Position numbers and translations under genes: made by a program. Below, piece after piece: positions 25,183 through 33,028 of a stretch of DNA of 64,000 nt. The notes below the pieces were generated by a model that saw nothing but the letters and a program-made list of their open reading frames with translations, searched no databases and had not been told where the DNA came from. How positions within the stretch are numbered: the stretch's first letter is position 1; every line of letters starts with the position of its first letter. The stretch comes from Arthrobacter zhaoxinii (GTDB taxonomy: Bacteria > Actinomycetota > Actinomycetes > Actinomycetales > Micrococcaceae): assembly GCF_024385505.1 (NCBI RefSeq), contig NZ_JANFLT010000002.1, positions 558,001 through 622,000 on the forward strand. The letters are read 5' to 3'.

Positions 25183-26112
25183 TTAGGCGTGCTGCTGGCC
25201 CTCATGGACGGCGTGGCTGGCCGGCTCCAGCTGGAAGGTGCAGTGTTCGGTGTCGAAGTGGCTGCTGAGGCACCGGGTCAGTCGGTCCAGCACCCGGTCC
25301 AGGCCGTCCGGGGTGAGGTGCTCTTCCTCCACCACCACGTGGGCGGAGAACACCGGCACCCCTGAGGTGATGGTCCAGATGTGGATGTCGTGTGCGTCTG
25401 ACACTCCGTCCACGGAGACAATGTGGTCACGGATCATGCCCACGTCCACACCCTGCGGGGTGGCTTCAAGCAGCACGTCGATGACCTCCCGCAGCAGCGA
25501 CCATGCCCGCGGGGCGATCATCAGGGCAATCAGGAACGAGGCCCAGGTATCCGCCTGCTGGTATCCGGTGGTCATGATGACGACGGCGGAAACCACCACT
25601 GCAGCCGAGCCCAGCAGGTCGCCCAGCACCTCCAGGTAGGCGCCGCGGACATTCAGGGACTCTTTCCGGCCTGCGTGGAGCACCAGCAGGGAGATCAGGT
25701 TCGCGAGGCCGCCCACAATGGCGAACGGCAGCATCAGCGATGTGTCGACGTCGGGTTCGCTGCCCAGCCTGCCGACGGCCTCGACGAAGATCACCACGGC
25801 AATAACAATCAGCAGCACGGCGTTGGCCAGGGCGGCCAGTACTTCGGCGCGCTGGTAGCCGTAGGTCCGCCGCGACGTCGCCGGGCGGGCGGCAATCCAG
25901 GCCGCGACCAGGGCAATCGAGACTCCGGCTGCGTCCGAGAGCATGTGGCCGGCGTCGGCCAGCAGGGCCAGCGACCCTGAGAGCAGGGCACCGGCAACCT
26001 GGATGATGACCACCGAAAGGGTGATGAGGAAAACGATGAGCAGCCGCCGCCGGTGCTTCCCGGTGGCGGTGACTGTGCCCAGCCCGTGGCTGTGGCCGTG
26101 ATTCCCACTCAT
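25183..26112 (-). CDS. cation diffusion facilitator (CDF) metal exporter
   Basis: A 309-residue exporter of Zn2+/Co2+-type ions driven by protons. A His-rich cytoplasmic N-terminus (SGNHGHSHGLG) precedes six membrane helices. The binding-site motif in helix 2 is ALLADAGHMLSDAAGV (HxxxD) and in helix 5 EVLGDLLGSAAVV. A C-terminal cytoplasmic domain with HDIHIWTITSGVPVFSAHVV closes the protein. The HxxxD/HxxxD-like pair fits the zinc-preferring group. A TAGCCT box lies 6 nt before its ATG, indicating a leaderless message. Confidence 0.92.
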   Translation of the reverse strand: MSGNHGHSHGLGTVTATGKHRRRLLIVFLITLSVVIIQVAGALLSGSLALLADAGHMLSDAAGVSIALVAAWIAARPATSRRTYGYQRAEVLAALANAVLLIVIAVVIFVEAVGRLGSEPDVDTSLMLPFAIVGGLANLISLLVLHAGRKESLNVRGAYLEVLGDLLGSAAVVVSAVVIMTTGYQQADTWASFLIALMIAPRAWSLLREVIDVLLEATPQGVDVGMIRDHIVSVDGVSDAHDIHIWTITSGVPVFSAHVVVEEEHLTPDGLDRVLDRLTRCLSSHFDTEHCTFQLEPASHAVHEGQQHA

Positions 26113-26118
26113 GCTTAA

Positions 26119-26124
26119 AGGCTA
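26119..26124 (-). promoter_or_regulatory. -10 box of a leaderless promoter (CDF gene)
   Basis: On the minus strand TAGCCT ends 6 nt before the ATG at 26112. The box overlaps the end of the upstream metallopeptidase gene region. Confidence 0.45.
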
Positions 26125-26481
26125 GCCCCAGCCCAGTTCGTGCAGCCGTTCGTCGTTGATGCCGAAGTGATGGGCCACCTCATGGATGACGGTGATACGG
26201 ACCTCGTCCACCACTTCCTCCCGGCTGGAGCACATCCGCAGCAGCGGTCCGCGGAACACCACAATCCGGTCCGGCAGTGAACCGGCGTCCCACCAGGAAT
26301 CCCGTTCGGTCAGCGGGGTGCCCTCGTAGACCCCCAGCAGCTCGGTGTCCGGATCTTCGTGCGGACCCGGCACATACTCATCCTCGATGAAGACCGCCAC
26401 GTTGTTCATGGCACGGGACAGATCCGCCGGAATGGAGTCGAGGGCTGCTTCCACGCAGGCGTCGAACTCGTCCGGACTCAT
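26122..26481 (-). CDS. metallopeptidase family protein (minimal zincin)
   Basis: A 119-residue protein of the small zincin-like family (former DUF1025) common in actinobacteria. The zinc motif is HEVAHHFG near residue 101 (HExxH with a third His-containing helix end), preceded by DRIVVFRGPLLRMC and followed by ELGWG. Structures show a minimal metallopeptidase fold; substrates are unknown. The ATG at 26481 is chosen; a GTG 12 nt upstream lies too close to its GGAGG. It ends a few bases before the CDF gene on the same strand. Confidence 0.88.
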   Translation of the reverse strand: MSPDEFDACVEAALDSIPADLSRAMNNVAVFIEDEYVPGPHEDPDTELLGVYEGTPLTERDSWWDAGSLPDRIVVFRGPLLRMCSSREEVVDEVRITVIHEVAHHFGINDERLHELGWG

Positions 26482-26531
26482 CTCAATTGGCACCCCTCCA
26501 CTGTAGTGGCGCAGCCCTCACCGAAGGCGTT

Positions 26532-26560
26532 TTGGATATTCCGGAAATAAGCCCTATAGT
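26532..26560 (+). promoter_or_regulatory. sigma-A type promoter of the tRNA cluster
   Basis: TTGGAT, a 17-nt spacer, then TATAGT, about 66 nt upstream of tRNA-Glu. It is one of the best consensus promoters in the window and fits strong stable-RNA transcription. Confidence 0.7.
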
Positions 26561-26626
26561 TTTAGAGTCCACAACGGAGCGAAACGACTGGTTCACCAGC
26601 CGCTTCAATCCATGTGTGTTCTGTTG

Positions 26627-26699
26627 GCCCCCATCGTCTAGCGGCCTAGGACACCGCCCTTTCACGGCGGCGGCACGGGTTCGAATCCCGTTGGGGGTA
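26627..26699 (+). tRNA. tRNA-Glu (anticodon TTC)
   Basis: 73-nt cloverleaf: acceptor GGCCCCC-type 5' strand paired with the TGGGGGT 3' strand, anticodon TTC in CCTTTCACGG, and T-loop GTTCGAATC with a 5-bp stem. The CCA end is not encoded. First gene of a Glu-Asp-Phe cluster. Confidence 0.95.
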
Positions 26700-26758
26700 C
26701 TCAGGAGTGGTAAATGAGCCGGTGAGAATCTGGTAGAGTTTACACTCGTGAAATGCAA

Positions 26759-26832
26759 GGCCCTGTAGCGCAGCTGGTTAGCGCGCCGCCCTGTCACGGC
26801 GGAGGTCGCGGGTTCAAGTCCCGTCAGGGTCG
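26759..26832 (+). tRNA. tRNA-Asp (anticodon GTC)
   Basis: 74-nt cloverleaf: acceptor GGCCCTG pairs with CAGGGTC, anticodon GTC in CCTGTCACGG, T-loop GTTCAAGTC. The CCA end is not encoded. TACACT and TAGAGT just upstream could be a secondary -10 box. Confidence 0.95.
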
Positions 26833-26888
26833 CTCAGATTTTCTGAAGCGATTTGGAAGATCTCGGTGATCATCGGTTGATGATGCCA

Positions 26889-26964
26889 GGCTCTGTAGCT
26901 CAGTTGGTAGAGCGTTCGACTGAAAATCGAAAGGTCACCGGATCGACGCCGGTCGGAGCCACCA
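26889..26964 (+). tRNA. tRNA-Phe (anticodon GAA)
   Basis: 76-nt gene: acceptor GGCTCTG pairs with CGGAGCC, anticodon GAA in GACTGAAAATC, discriminator A followed by an encoded CCA. It is the only one of the three tRNAs here with a genomic CCA. A terminator follows directly. Confidence 0.96.
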
Positions 26965-26967
26965 GCT

Positions 26968-27013
26968 AAAACCCCGTAGCTGTCTCGCAGGAGACAGGAC
27001 GGGGTTTTTCTTT
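26968..27013 (+). terminator. terminator of the tRNA cluster
   Basis: AAAACCCCGT pairs with ACGGGGTTTT, enclosing an inner CTGTCTC/GAGACAG hairpin, followed by a T-rich tail (TTTTTCTTTTT). Confidence 0.9.
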
Positions 27014-27062
27014 TTGCCCGGACAGCCTTAACGGGAGGCTCCGCAACATGCCGCCCCCGGGA

Positions 27063-27068
27063 TACGCT
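27063..27068 (+). promoter_or_regulatory. -10 box of a leaderless promoter (Asp23 operon)
   Basis: TACGCT ends 6 nt before the ATG at 27075. This geometry, repeated elsewhere in the window, decides that start over an upstream in-frame ATG at 27048 preceded by GGGAGG. Confidence 0.45.
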
Positions 27069-27074
27069 GAACCC

Positions 27075-27575
27075 ATGGATGAGCTCCGGAACACATCAGC
27101 GGCAACCGCAGCCGCCACTACCGCTCCAGTTACCCCCGCCCCCGCATCTCCGCCGCATGCCGGAGCCGGGTCCGGCGTCCCGGCGACCGTCGGCGGCCGC
27201 ACGTCCATCAGCGAGCAGGCCGTGGCGAAGGTCGCCGCGATTGCCGTCCGGGCAGTTCCCGGTGTCTTCAACCTGGGCAACACCCCCGGACGGGCCCTTG
27301 GCGCGGTGCGCGACGCCGTCGGCGGAACAACCAACGCCACCTCCGGCGTGCACGTGGAAGTCGGTGAACGCGAGGTAGCCGTCGATGTCAGCCTTGTAGC
27401 CGTCTACGGCAATGCCCTGACCGTGGTTGCGAACAATGTCCGCGCCGCCGTTTACGGTGCGGTGGAGGAATTGGTTGGCCTCAGCGTCGTCGAGGTCAAC
27501 GTGGAGATCACCGATGTACACCTTCCCGCGGAACCGGCCGGTGCCGCACCGGTCGGCGGCGCCAAAGCGGTATAG
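27075..27575 (+). CDS. Asp23/Gls24 family envelope stress response protein
   Basis: A 166-residue protein. A Thr/Ala/Pro-rich N-terminal 45 residues precede the Asp23 domain: RTSISEQAVAKVAAIAVRAVPGV, then HVEVGEREVAVDVSLVAVYG and VRAAVYGAVEELVGLSVVEVNVEITDVHL. Asp23 proteins lie under the cell membrane, held by AmaP, and help cope with envelope or alkaline stress. First of five closely spaced genes ending with an AmaP-like protein. An alternative start at 27048 would add nine residues. Confidence 0.9.
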   Translation: MDELRNTSAATAAATTAPVTPAPASPPHAGAGSGVPATVGGRTSISEQAVAKVAAIAVRAVPGVFNLGNTPGRALGAVRDAVGGTTNATSGVHVEVGEREVAVDVSLVAVYGNALTVVANNVRAAVYGAVEELVGLSVVEVNVEITDVHLPAEPAGAAPVGGAKAV

Positions 27576-27651
27576 GCTTCGAGACACGTTCCCCGCGGGA
27601 CGCACAGGTTACGGGCAGGGAAGCTACGGGGCAGGGAATAAGGCAGGGGAA

Positions 27652-27843
27652 ATGAAACCAACAGTGGTGGGAATGGCAATCGGAGCCGTACTGGCTTTCG
27701 CCGCACTGATATTCGACTTCTGGGGCTTTCTGCTGACCGCCCTGTTCATTGCAGTTGGAGCGCTGCTGGGCCGCGCTGCGGAGGGCAAGATCGACTTCCG
27801 CACCGTTTCCGATGCGCTGACCGGCCGCCGCTCCTCTTCGTGA
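27652..27843 (+). CDS. small membrane protein (DUF2273-like)
   Basis: A 63-residue protein with two adjacent hydrophobic helices (VVGMAIGAVLAFAALIF and FWGFLLTALFIAVGALLG), then the polar tail KIDFRTVSDALTGRRSSS. Size, hydropathy and position beside Asp23 match DUF2273 proteins of Asp23 operons. It has GCAGGGGA upstream. Its TGA overlaps the GTG of the next gene by 4 bp (GTGA). Confidence 0.8.
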   Translation: MKPTVVGMAIGAVLAFAALIFDFWGFLLTALFIAVGALLGRAAEGKIDFRTVSDALTGRRSSS

Positions 27844-28223
27844 GCACCGCTTCAATGGCCAAGGCGGCGGTGGTCCGTGCGGACCTGGCCGGACACAACC
27901 GGATCAGCACCCAGGCGCTGACCAGCACCGCCAAGGCCGCCGCGTCCGAATACTTCGGTGTCCCCGCCGCCCAGGTGCGCGTCCAATGGACCGATGACCA
28001 CGGGCTGCTGGCACTCTCGGTATCCCTGCCCATCGCCCTGCCGCCGCTGCAGGCACTCACCGAGGCCATGCTGCACCGCGCCGGGGGCAGTGTCTGGGAC
28101 CGGGCGCATGCGGCCAAACCGGTGCTGCTCGAGCGGGTCGCCGAGCTTACCGGCTCCCGGCTGTCCCGCGTGGATATCCGCATTACCGGCGCCCTGCCGG
28201 CCGAGGGCAGGCGGGTGCAGTGA
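27840..28223 (+). CDS. Asp23-operon protein of unknown function, Asp23-like
   Basis: A 127-residue soluble protein. Its order of helix and strand (TKAAASEYFGVPAAQVRVQWTDD, LLALSVSLPIALPP, then RVDIRITGALP) resembles half of an Asp23 domain, with the terminal VDIRITG strand like the NVEITDV strand of Asp23. It has no signal peptide or membrane helix. The GTG start overlaps the preceding stop, and its own TGA overlaps the next GTG, so production is coupled on both sides. Function is unknown; the Asp23 relation is an inference. Confidence 0.6.
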   Translation: MSTASMAKAAVVRADLAGHNRISTQALTSTAKAAASEYFGVPAAQVRVQWTDDHGLLALSVSLPIALPPLQALTEAMLHRAGGSVWDRAHAAKPVLLERVAELTGSRLSRVDIRITGALPAEGRRVQ

Positions 28224-28807
28224 AGCAGGCGGACCAGGAGGTAACCGGCAGGATTGTCCGACGCGAAACCCATTCGGCCCGCACTGCCGCCGCGGCCGTC
28301 GCCGCCGTTTTCGGTATCCTCTTTTTTGCCTACGTCCTGCTGGAATCCGTGCTGCAGGCGCTGGGGGAGAAGCCGTGGCTGATTGATCCGCCGACCTTCG
28401 GCCGGTGGCTTGCCGATCTGCCGGCGGACGTGGATCCCGTGATTCTGGGGCTGTCCGGGACGCTGATCTTCCTCGCCGGGCTGCTGTTCTTCCTGCCCGC
28501 AGTGCTGCCGGGCCGCCGCGCCCGCTACTCGCTGCCCAACCCGCGTGCCGCCGTCGTTGTGGACGGCGAGGTGCTCGCGGCGTCGCTGGCCCGGTGCGCC
28601 CGGATGCGGGCCGGCGTCACACCGCAGCAGGTGCTGGTGACAGTGGGGCGAACCGTGGTGGAGGTGCAGATCCGCCCGACGTCGGGCACTCCGGTGGACG
28701 CCGAGGCCGTACGGTCCGCTGTGGAGGACGAGCTGCTGCTGACCAGCCTGGACCCGCAGCCGGCCGTCCGGGTGCGGGTTGCCGAAGCCGGGGTGATTGG
28801 ACAGTGA
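28220..28807 (+). CDS. DUF6286-type membrane protein of the Asp23 operon
   Basis: A 195-residue protein with two membrane helices (AAAAVAAVFGILFFAYVLLES near residues 23-43 and VILGLSGTLIFLAGLLFFLPAVL near 73-95). A C-terminal cytoplasmic domain of beta-alpha-beta type follows (CARMRAGVTPQQVLVTVGRTVVEVQI). This layout matches the DUF6286 proteins that accompany Asp23 in actinobacteria. GTG start, 4-bp overlaps at both ends. Confidence 0.75.
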   Translation: MKQADQEVTGRIVRRETHSARTAAAAVAAVFGILFFAYVLLESVLQALGEKPWLIDPPTFGRWLADLPADVDPVILGLSGTLIFLAGLLFFLPAVLPGRRARYSLPNPRAAVVVDGEVLAASLARCARMRAGVTPQQVLVTVGRTVVEVQIRPTSGTPVDAEAVRSAVEDELLLTSLDPQPAVRVRVAEAGVIGQ

Positions 28808-29415
28808 ATGCCACCCCGCGGGCACTGAACCGCTTCCTGCTGGGCCTGCTCGGGCTGGTGCTGATGTGCATCGGCGCCGGGCTGGCGCTCATTTCCGCCT
28901 GGCCCGCTGCCGCGCGGACCTGGAACGGGATCGCCGCCGACGCCGGGAGCGGCGTCGCCTCTGCCCTGTCCGCCTCGGCACTGCCCGGCGGCAGCGGCAG
29001 CTGGATCTGGGTGGGGCTTGCCCTGCTCAGTTTCCTGGGCATTGTGCTGATGGCAGTGTGGATGGCGGGCCAGGGCGGTGGCCGGACGGGAACACTTGTC
29101 TCCGAATACGACGACGACGGCGCTCCCGGCCGGGTGGCGATCAGCGGAACCGTGGCCGAGCAGGCCCTGCGCAATGCCCTCCGCGAGAACCCGGATGTGG
29201 CGGCCTCTGCCGTGAGCACCTACTCCGTGAAGGGGCGCAGCGCCCTGCGGGTGCGGATCACCCCGCGCCAGGGTGCTGCTCCGCATCTGGTTGCCGCCGA
29301 CGCCACCGCCCTGGTGGAAACCCTGGACGCCGTGCTCGGGCACCAGATCCCGGTGCTGCTGAGCCTGGAGGCCGGACGGCGGCTGCGCTTCAACCGGGAG
29401 GACCGGGTCCGCTAG
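28804..29415 (+). CDS. AmaP-like alkaline-shock membrane anchor protein
   Basis: A 203-residue protein with two membrane helices (residues 9-32, LLGLLGLVLMCIGAGLALIS, and about 62-84, WIWVGLALLSFLGIVLMAVW) separated by an extracytoplasmic loop. A C-terminal Asp23-like domain follows (GRVAISGTVAEQALRNALRENPDVAASAVSTYSV and LRVRITPRQ). AmaP tethers Asp23 to the membrane in Firmicutes; position and topology suggest the same here. It is the last gene of the operon, with a 4-bp overlap upstream and a convergent gene downstream. Confidence 0.75.
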   Translation: MNATPRALNRFLLGLLGLVLMCIGAGLALISAWPAAARTWNGIAADAGSGVASALSASALPGGSGSWIWVGLALLSFLGIVLMAVWMAGQGGGRTGTLVSEYDDDGAPGRVAISGTVAEQALRNALRENPDVAASAVSTYSVKGRSALRVRITPRQGAAPHLVAADATALVETLDAVLGHQIPVLLSLEAGRRLRFNREDRVR

Positions 29416-29421
29416 CTCTGC

Positions 29422-30276
29422 CTAGGAGGCCCGGGCCAGCTGCCGGATCGGAATCCAGCGCGAGGCCAGCCGCCGGTACGCGGCGGCAGCGCCGGTCATG
29501 TCGCCGTCGGCCAGCGACTCGATGCCCAGCCGCACATCGGAGGGGGAGTCGTCCGGGAACACCAGGTCCGCCACCGGGCCGTAGTCCAGTTCCAGCACGG
29601 CATCCGGATCGAAAACTTCCAGCCAGGCGGTCAGTTCGGCCAGCTCATCCAGCAGGTCCAGCTCGGGGGCGGCCATCGCCAGGGCAGCCGAGGCGGCACG
29701 GGCGCGGTCGATGCACTGCAGCACCGGGGCGGACAGCCGCACGGTCTGGACATGGCCGTCGTCCTCCACCACCTCGGTATGGTCCTCCTCATGCAGCAGG
29801 ACGAACCAGCCGAAGGGCACGCCCCAGGTGGCGGAGCGGGTGTGCAGCTTCGCCAGCGAATCCGCAAAGGAATCCGGATCCAGCCGTGCGGCGTGCGCTT
29901 CGCGGGCTACTTCCGGAACCAGCACGTCCACCAGCGGACCGCGGATGGACTCGCCCAGGGATTCCGCCGCCAGGGAGGTGCGCACCGCCAGCTGGTTCGG
30001 GCAGTACAGCCGGTTGGTGACCCCTTCCTGCGCGGGGTAATGCAGCACGCGGACCAGGTCCGTGGCATTGTGCGGGAACGGGTCCGACACCACCCGGACC
30101 AGCCGGCGGACGGCGTCGGTGCGTTCCAGGACCTCGGTTTCGTGGCGTCCGCGGGCGCGCTGCTCCATGATGGCCAGCTGCTGGTGATCATCAAAGGCGT
30201 CCAGCGGCTCGTAGACGCGCAGGTAGGAGACAAACGGAAAGGTGCGGTACAGCGACTGCTGCGGATGCCGCGCCAC
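29422..30276 (-). CDS. conserved hypothetical protein next to exonuclease III
   Basis: A 284-residue soluble, acidic protein I do not recognise. It is all-alpha/beta without signal peptide or membrane helix; visible segments include PFVSYLRVYEPLDAF near the start, VPFGWFVLLHEEDHTEVVEDDGHVQTVRLSAPV in the middle, and ending AAYRRLASRWIPIRQLARAS. The GTG start lies 2 nt after the TAG of xth, so it is cotranscribed with the exonuclease. A DNA-related role can be suspected only from that context. Confidence 0.65.
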   Translation of the reverse strand: MARHPQQSLYRTFPFVSYLRVYEPLDAFDDHQQLAIMEQRARGRHETEVLERTDAVRRLVRVVSDPFPHNATDLVRVLHYPAQEGVTNRLYCPNQLAVRTSLAAESLGESIRGPLVDVLVPEVAREAHAARLDPDSFADSLAKLHTRSATWGVPFGWFVLLHEEDHTEVVEDDGHVQTVRLSAPVLQCIDRARAASAALAMAAPELDLLDELAELTAWLEVFDPDAVLELDYGPVADLVFPDDSPSDVRLGIESLADGDMTGAAAAYRRLASRWIPIRQLARAS

Positions 30277-30278
30277 GG

Positions 30279-31082
30279 CTAGTCCAGTTCCACAATCACG
30301 GGGGCATGGTCCGAAGCGCCCTTGCCCTTGCGCTCTTCCCGGTCGATCACGGCGCCGGTGACCCGCTGGGCCAGGGCGGGGGAGCCCAGGACAAAGTCGA
30401 TGCGCATGCCCTGGCGCTTCGGGAACCGCAGCTGCGTGTAGTCCCAGTACGTGTAGACGCCGGGGCCGGGATGGAACGGGCGGACGACGTCGACGAATCC
30501 GGCGTCGAGGAATTCCGAGAATGCCTGGCGCTCGGGATCGGTGACATGCGTGGCGTTCTGGGCGCGGAACCAGTCGATGTCCCACACATCGTCATCCTGC
30601 GGGGCGATGTTCCAGTCACCCATCAGGGCCAGTTCCAGGGACGGGTTCTCGGTGATCCACTCGGCGGCGTGGTTCTTGAGCGTCTTGAGCCACTGCAGCT
30701 TGTACGGCATGTGCGGATCATCCACGGCACGGCCGTTGGGCACGTACAGGCTCCACACGCGGACGCCGCCGCAGGTGGCACCGATGGCACGGGCCTCGGC
30801 CACGGTGGTGTCCTCGGTCTTGCCGAACATCGGCTGGTCCGGGAAGGTGCGTTCGACGTCGTCGAGCCCCACGCGGGAGGCAATCGCCACGCCGTTCCAC
30901 TGGCTCAGCCCGAAGTGCGCCACCTCGTAGCCGTTCTTCTCGAACAGTTCCCAAGGGAAATTGTCGTCCTTCGCCTTGGTTTCCTGAATGGCCAGGACGT
31001 CGACGTCGGAGCGCTGCAGCCAGGCCTCAATGCGGTCGGCTCGGGCGCGGATGGAGTTCACGTTCCAGGTAGCTATCTTCAC
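30279..31082 (-). CDS. xth: exodeoxyribonuclease III
   Basis: A 267-residue AP endonuclease/3'-exonuclease of base-excision repair. Motifs of the EEP fold are in order: KIATWNVNSIRAR, QETKAKDDNFPW with the metal-binding Glu, SLYVPNGR, LMGDWNIAPQDDDVWD, DAGFVDVVRPFHPG, and the terminal catalytic GASDHAPVIVELD. The start is GTG with TAACGT exactly 6 nt upstream and no Shine-Dalgarno, so the message is probably leaderless. It is followed 2 nt later by the hypothetical gene. Confidence 0.95.
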   Translation of the reverse strand: MKIATWNVNSIRARADRIEAWLQRSDVDVLAIQETKAKDDNFPWELFEKNGYEVAHFGLSQWNGVAIASRVGLDDVERTFPDQPMFGKTEDTTVAEARAIGATCGGVRVWSLYVPNGRAVDDPHMPYKLQWLKTLKNHAAEWITENPSLELALMGDWNIAPQDDDVWDIDWFRAQNATHVTDPERQAFSEFLDAGFVDVVRPFHPGPGVYTYWDYTQLRFPKRQGMRIDFVLGSPALAQRVTGAVIDREERKGKGASDHAPVIVELD

Positions 31083-31088
31083 ACTGCT

Positions 31089-31094
31089 ACGTTA
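31089..31094 (-). promoter_or_regulatory. -10 box of a leaderless promoter (xth)
   Basis: Minus-strand TAACGT ends 6 nt before the GTG at 31082. Confidence 0.4.
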
Positions 31095-31192
31095 CCGAAT
31101 CCGGTCCGCCTCCACACTGCGCACTGCCGCGGCGGCGCTGCGGACGGTCACGGCGGGCCGTCCGCAGCGGGGCAGCCGATCAGCGACCGGCG

Positions 31193-32014
31193 CTATTTCC
31201 ACCAGGTGTCGGAAACAGTGACCGGTATGGTGCGCTTGTGCCGGGTCATCACAAAGCGGGCCTCGATCTTTTCGGCGTCTTCGGCGGGGGTGTCCTCGCC
31301 TTCCAGATAGCCGTCGATGGTGTCGTAGCTCAGGCCCAGCTCGGTTTCGTCGGTCTGGCCGGGCCTGTCATCGAGCAGATCGGCGGTGGGGGCCTTGGCG
31401 ATGAGCTTTTCGGGGGCGCCGAGTTCGGCCAGCAGTGCCCGGTTCTGGCGTTTGTCCAGACCGGAGAGGGGCAGGAGGTCCGCGCCGCCGTCGCCGAACT
31501 TCGTAAAGAAACCCGTGACGGATTCCGCGGCGTGATCGGTGCCGATCACCAGCAGGTTGTGCTGGCCGGCCACCGCGTACTGTGCGGTCATGCGCACCCG
31601 GGCCTTGATGTTGCCCTTGTTGAAGTCGGTGATCTTCTCGCCGGTCATCTTTACGTATTCGGCCTCGAAGCCGTCCACTGCCGGGCCGACGTTGTAGACC
31701 AGGGACTCGGACGGGGCAATGAACTCGAGGGCGGCCTGGGCGTCCGCTTCGTCGTGCTGGACGTTGTAGGGCAGCCGCAGGGCAATGAACTGCGCCTGGG
31801 TACCTTCGGCCTTCAGCTCGTCCACGGCGAGCTGGGCAAGCTTGCCCGCGAGCGTGGAATCCACTCCGCCGCTGATGCCCAGAACATAACCCCCGGCATG
31901 CGAAGCGTGCAGATAGTCCTTGAGGAAGTCCACCCGGCGGCGGATTTCCGCTGCCGCATCAATAGTGGGCTGAACTCCCAGTTCGGCAATGATTTCCTCT
32001 TGTAGTTTCCGCAT
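31193..32014 (-). CDS. nadE: ammonia-dependent NAD+ synthetase
   Basis: Amidates nicotinic acid adenine dinucleotide to NAD+, the last step of NAD synthesis. The 273-residue protein is the short ammonia-using form without a glutaminase domain. The ATP-pyrophosphatase P-loop is [19 protein letters not shown] near residue 45. Other motifs are [35 protein letters not shown] and KAPTADL. Minus-strand TAGGCT lies 7 nt before the ATG, again suggesting a leaderless or near-leaderless message. Confidence 0.96.
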   Translation of the reverse strand: MRKLQEEIIAELGVQPTIDAAAEIRRRVDFLKDYLHASHAGGYVLGISGGVDSTLAGKLAQLAVDELKAEGTQAQFIALRLPYNVQHDEADAQAALEFIAPSESLVYNVGPAVDGFEAEYVKMTGEKITDFNKGNIKARVRMTAQYAVAGQHNLLVIGTDHAAESVTGFFTKFGDGGADLLPLSGLDKRQNRALLAELGAPEKLIAKAPTADLLDDRPGQTDETELGLSYDTIDGYLEGEDTPAEDAEKIEARFVMTRHKRTIPVTVSDTWWK

Positions 32015-32155
32015 GGACCACAGCCTATATCCGTCTGCTGCGCCGTGCCTGGCATGCTATACAAGACGAAGGGCAGGTAATTCCCGGGAAAGGCGGCCGC
32101 CGGAGCCGTGGATGACCGTCCGGCAGTAGCACGTCCGGTATGAAGGAGTACGAAA

Positions 32156-32953
32156 ATGGCCACGGCCTCTGATGAAGATGCGGTGGCACGCGCAGCTTAC
32201 GCCGTTCAGCGGCACCAGCAGATCCTGCTCAAGCTGCGTGCCGAACAGCGCGTCGATACCGCGGAGCTTGCCGCAGCCTTTGGTGTCAGCGGCGAAAGTA
32301 TCCGCAAGGATCTGATTCACCTTGAGCGTCACGGACAGCTCAAGCGGGTCCACGGCGGAGCCATTCCAGCCGACACCCTGTCTTTCGAGCCTGCCGTTTC
32401 GGCACGCACGGAGTATTCAACCGAGAAGGGCAGAATTGCCCGGGCGGCCCTGGAGTACCTTCCGCATCAAGGGGCGGTGCTTATTGAAGCGGGATCCACG
32501 ACCGAAAAACTGGCCGAGACCTTTCCCGGCGACCGGGAACTGACGGTTTTCACCAATGCCCTGCCCATTGCCTTGGCTCTCGTGAACCGGCCGCTGCTGA
32601 CGGTGTTCACCCTCGGGGGCAGGCTGCGGAGCCGGACGCTCGCCGAAGTTGACGAATGGGCGCTGCGGTCGCTGGCCGAGATGAACGCCGATGTGGCCTT
32701 CCTGGGGACCAACGGCATCAGTATCGAGCGCGGACTCACGACGCCGGACGCTGCCGAGGCCCATATCAAGCGGGCCATGCTCTCAAGCGCCCGCCGCCGC
32801 ATCTTCCTGTCCGACCACAGCAAAATCAATGTCGTTAGTACGGTCCAGCATGCAACCTTGTCCAGCATCGACGTGCTCATCACCGACACCGGCATTGCCA
32901 ACAAGGATCTCAAGGCCCTGCGGGCCGCAGGCGTGCAGGTCGAGTGCGTGTAA
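32156..32953 (+). CDS. DeoR/GlpR family transcriptional regulator of the PTS island
   Basis: A 265-residue repressor-type protein. The N-terminal winged helix (residues 15-70) has ILLKLRAEQRVDTAELAAAFGVSGESIRKDLIHLE followed by the DeoR hallmark LKRVHGGAIP. The sugar-phosphate-binding DeoRC domain follows, with GSTTEKLAETF, TVFTNALPIALAL, GGRLRSRTL and LGTNGIS. Relatives sense phosphorylated sugars. It is convergent with the EIIA gene and most likely controls this island, whose divergent promoter at about 36.05 kb carries an inverted repeat. AAGGAG precedes its ATG. Confidence 0.92.
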   Translation: MATASDEDAVARAAYAVQRHQQILLKLRAEQRVDTAELAAAFGVSGESIRKDLIHLERHGQLKRVHGGAIPADTLSFEPAVSARTEYSTEKGRIARAALEYLPHQGAVLIEAGSTTEKLAETFPGDRELTVFTNALPIALALVNRPLLTVFTLGGRLRSRTLAEVDEWALRSLAEMNADVAFLGTNGISIERGLTTPDAAEAHIKRAMLSSARRRIFLSDHSKINVVSTVQHATLSSIDVLITDTGIANKDLKALRAAGVQVECV

Positions 32954-32967
32954 CGCCTGATAACACG

Positions 32968-33010
32968 CAGAAGGGGCGCCCCGCTGGTTGCGGAGCGCCC
33001 CTTCTGTGTT
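32968..33010. terminator. bidirectional terminator between the regulator and EIIA genes
   Basis: A 12-bp stem (CAGAAGGGGCGC and complement) enclosing CCGC-TGGTT-GCGG; it lies between convergent genes. Confidence 0.8.
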
Positions 33011-33028
33011 CAGCTGTCCGTGCCGGAT

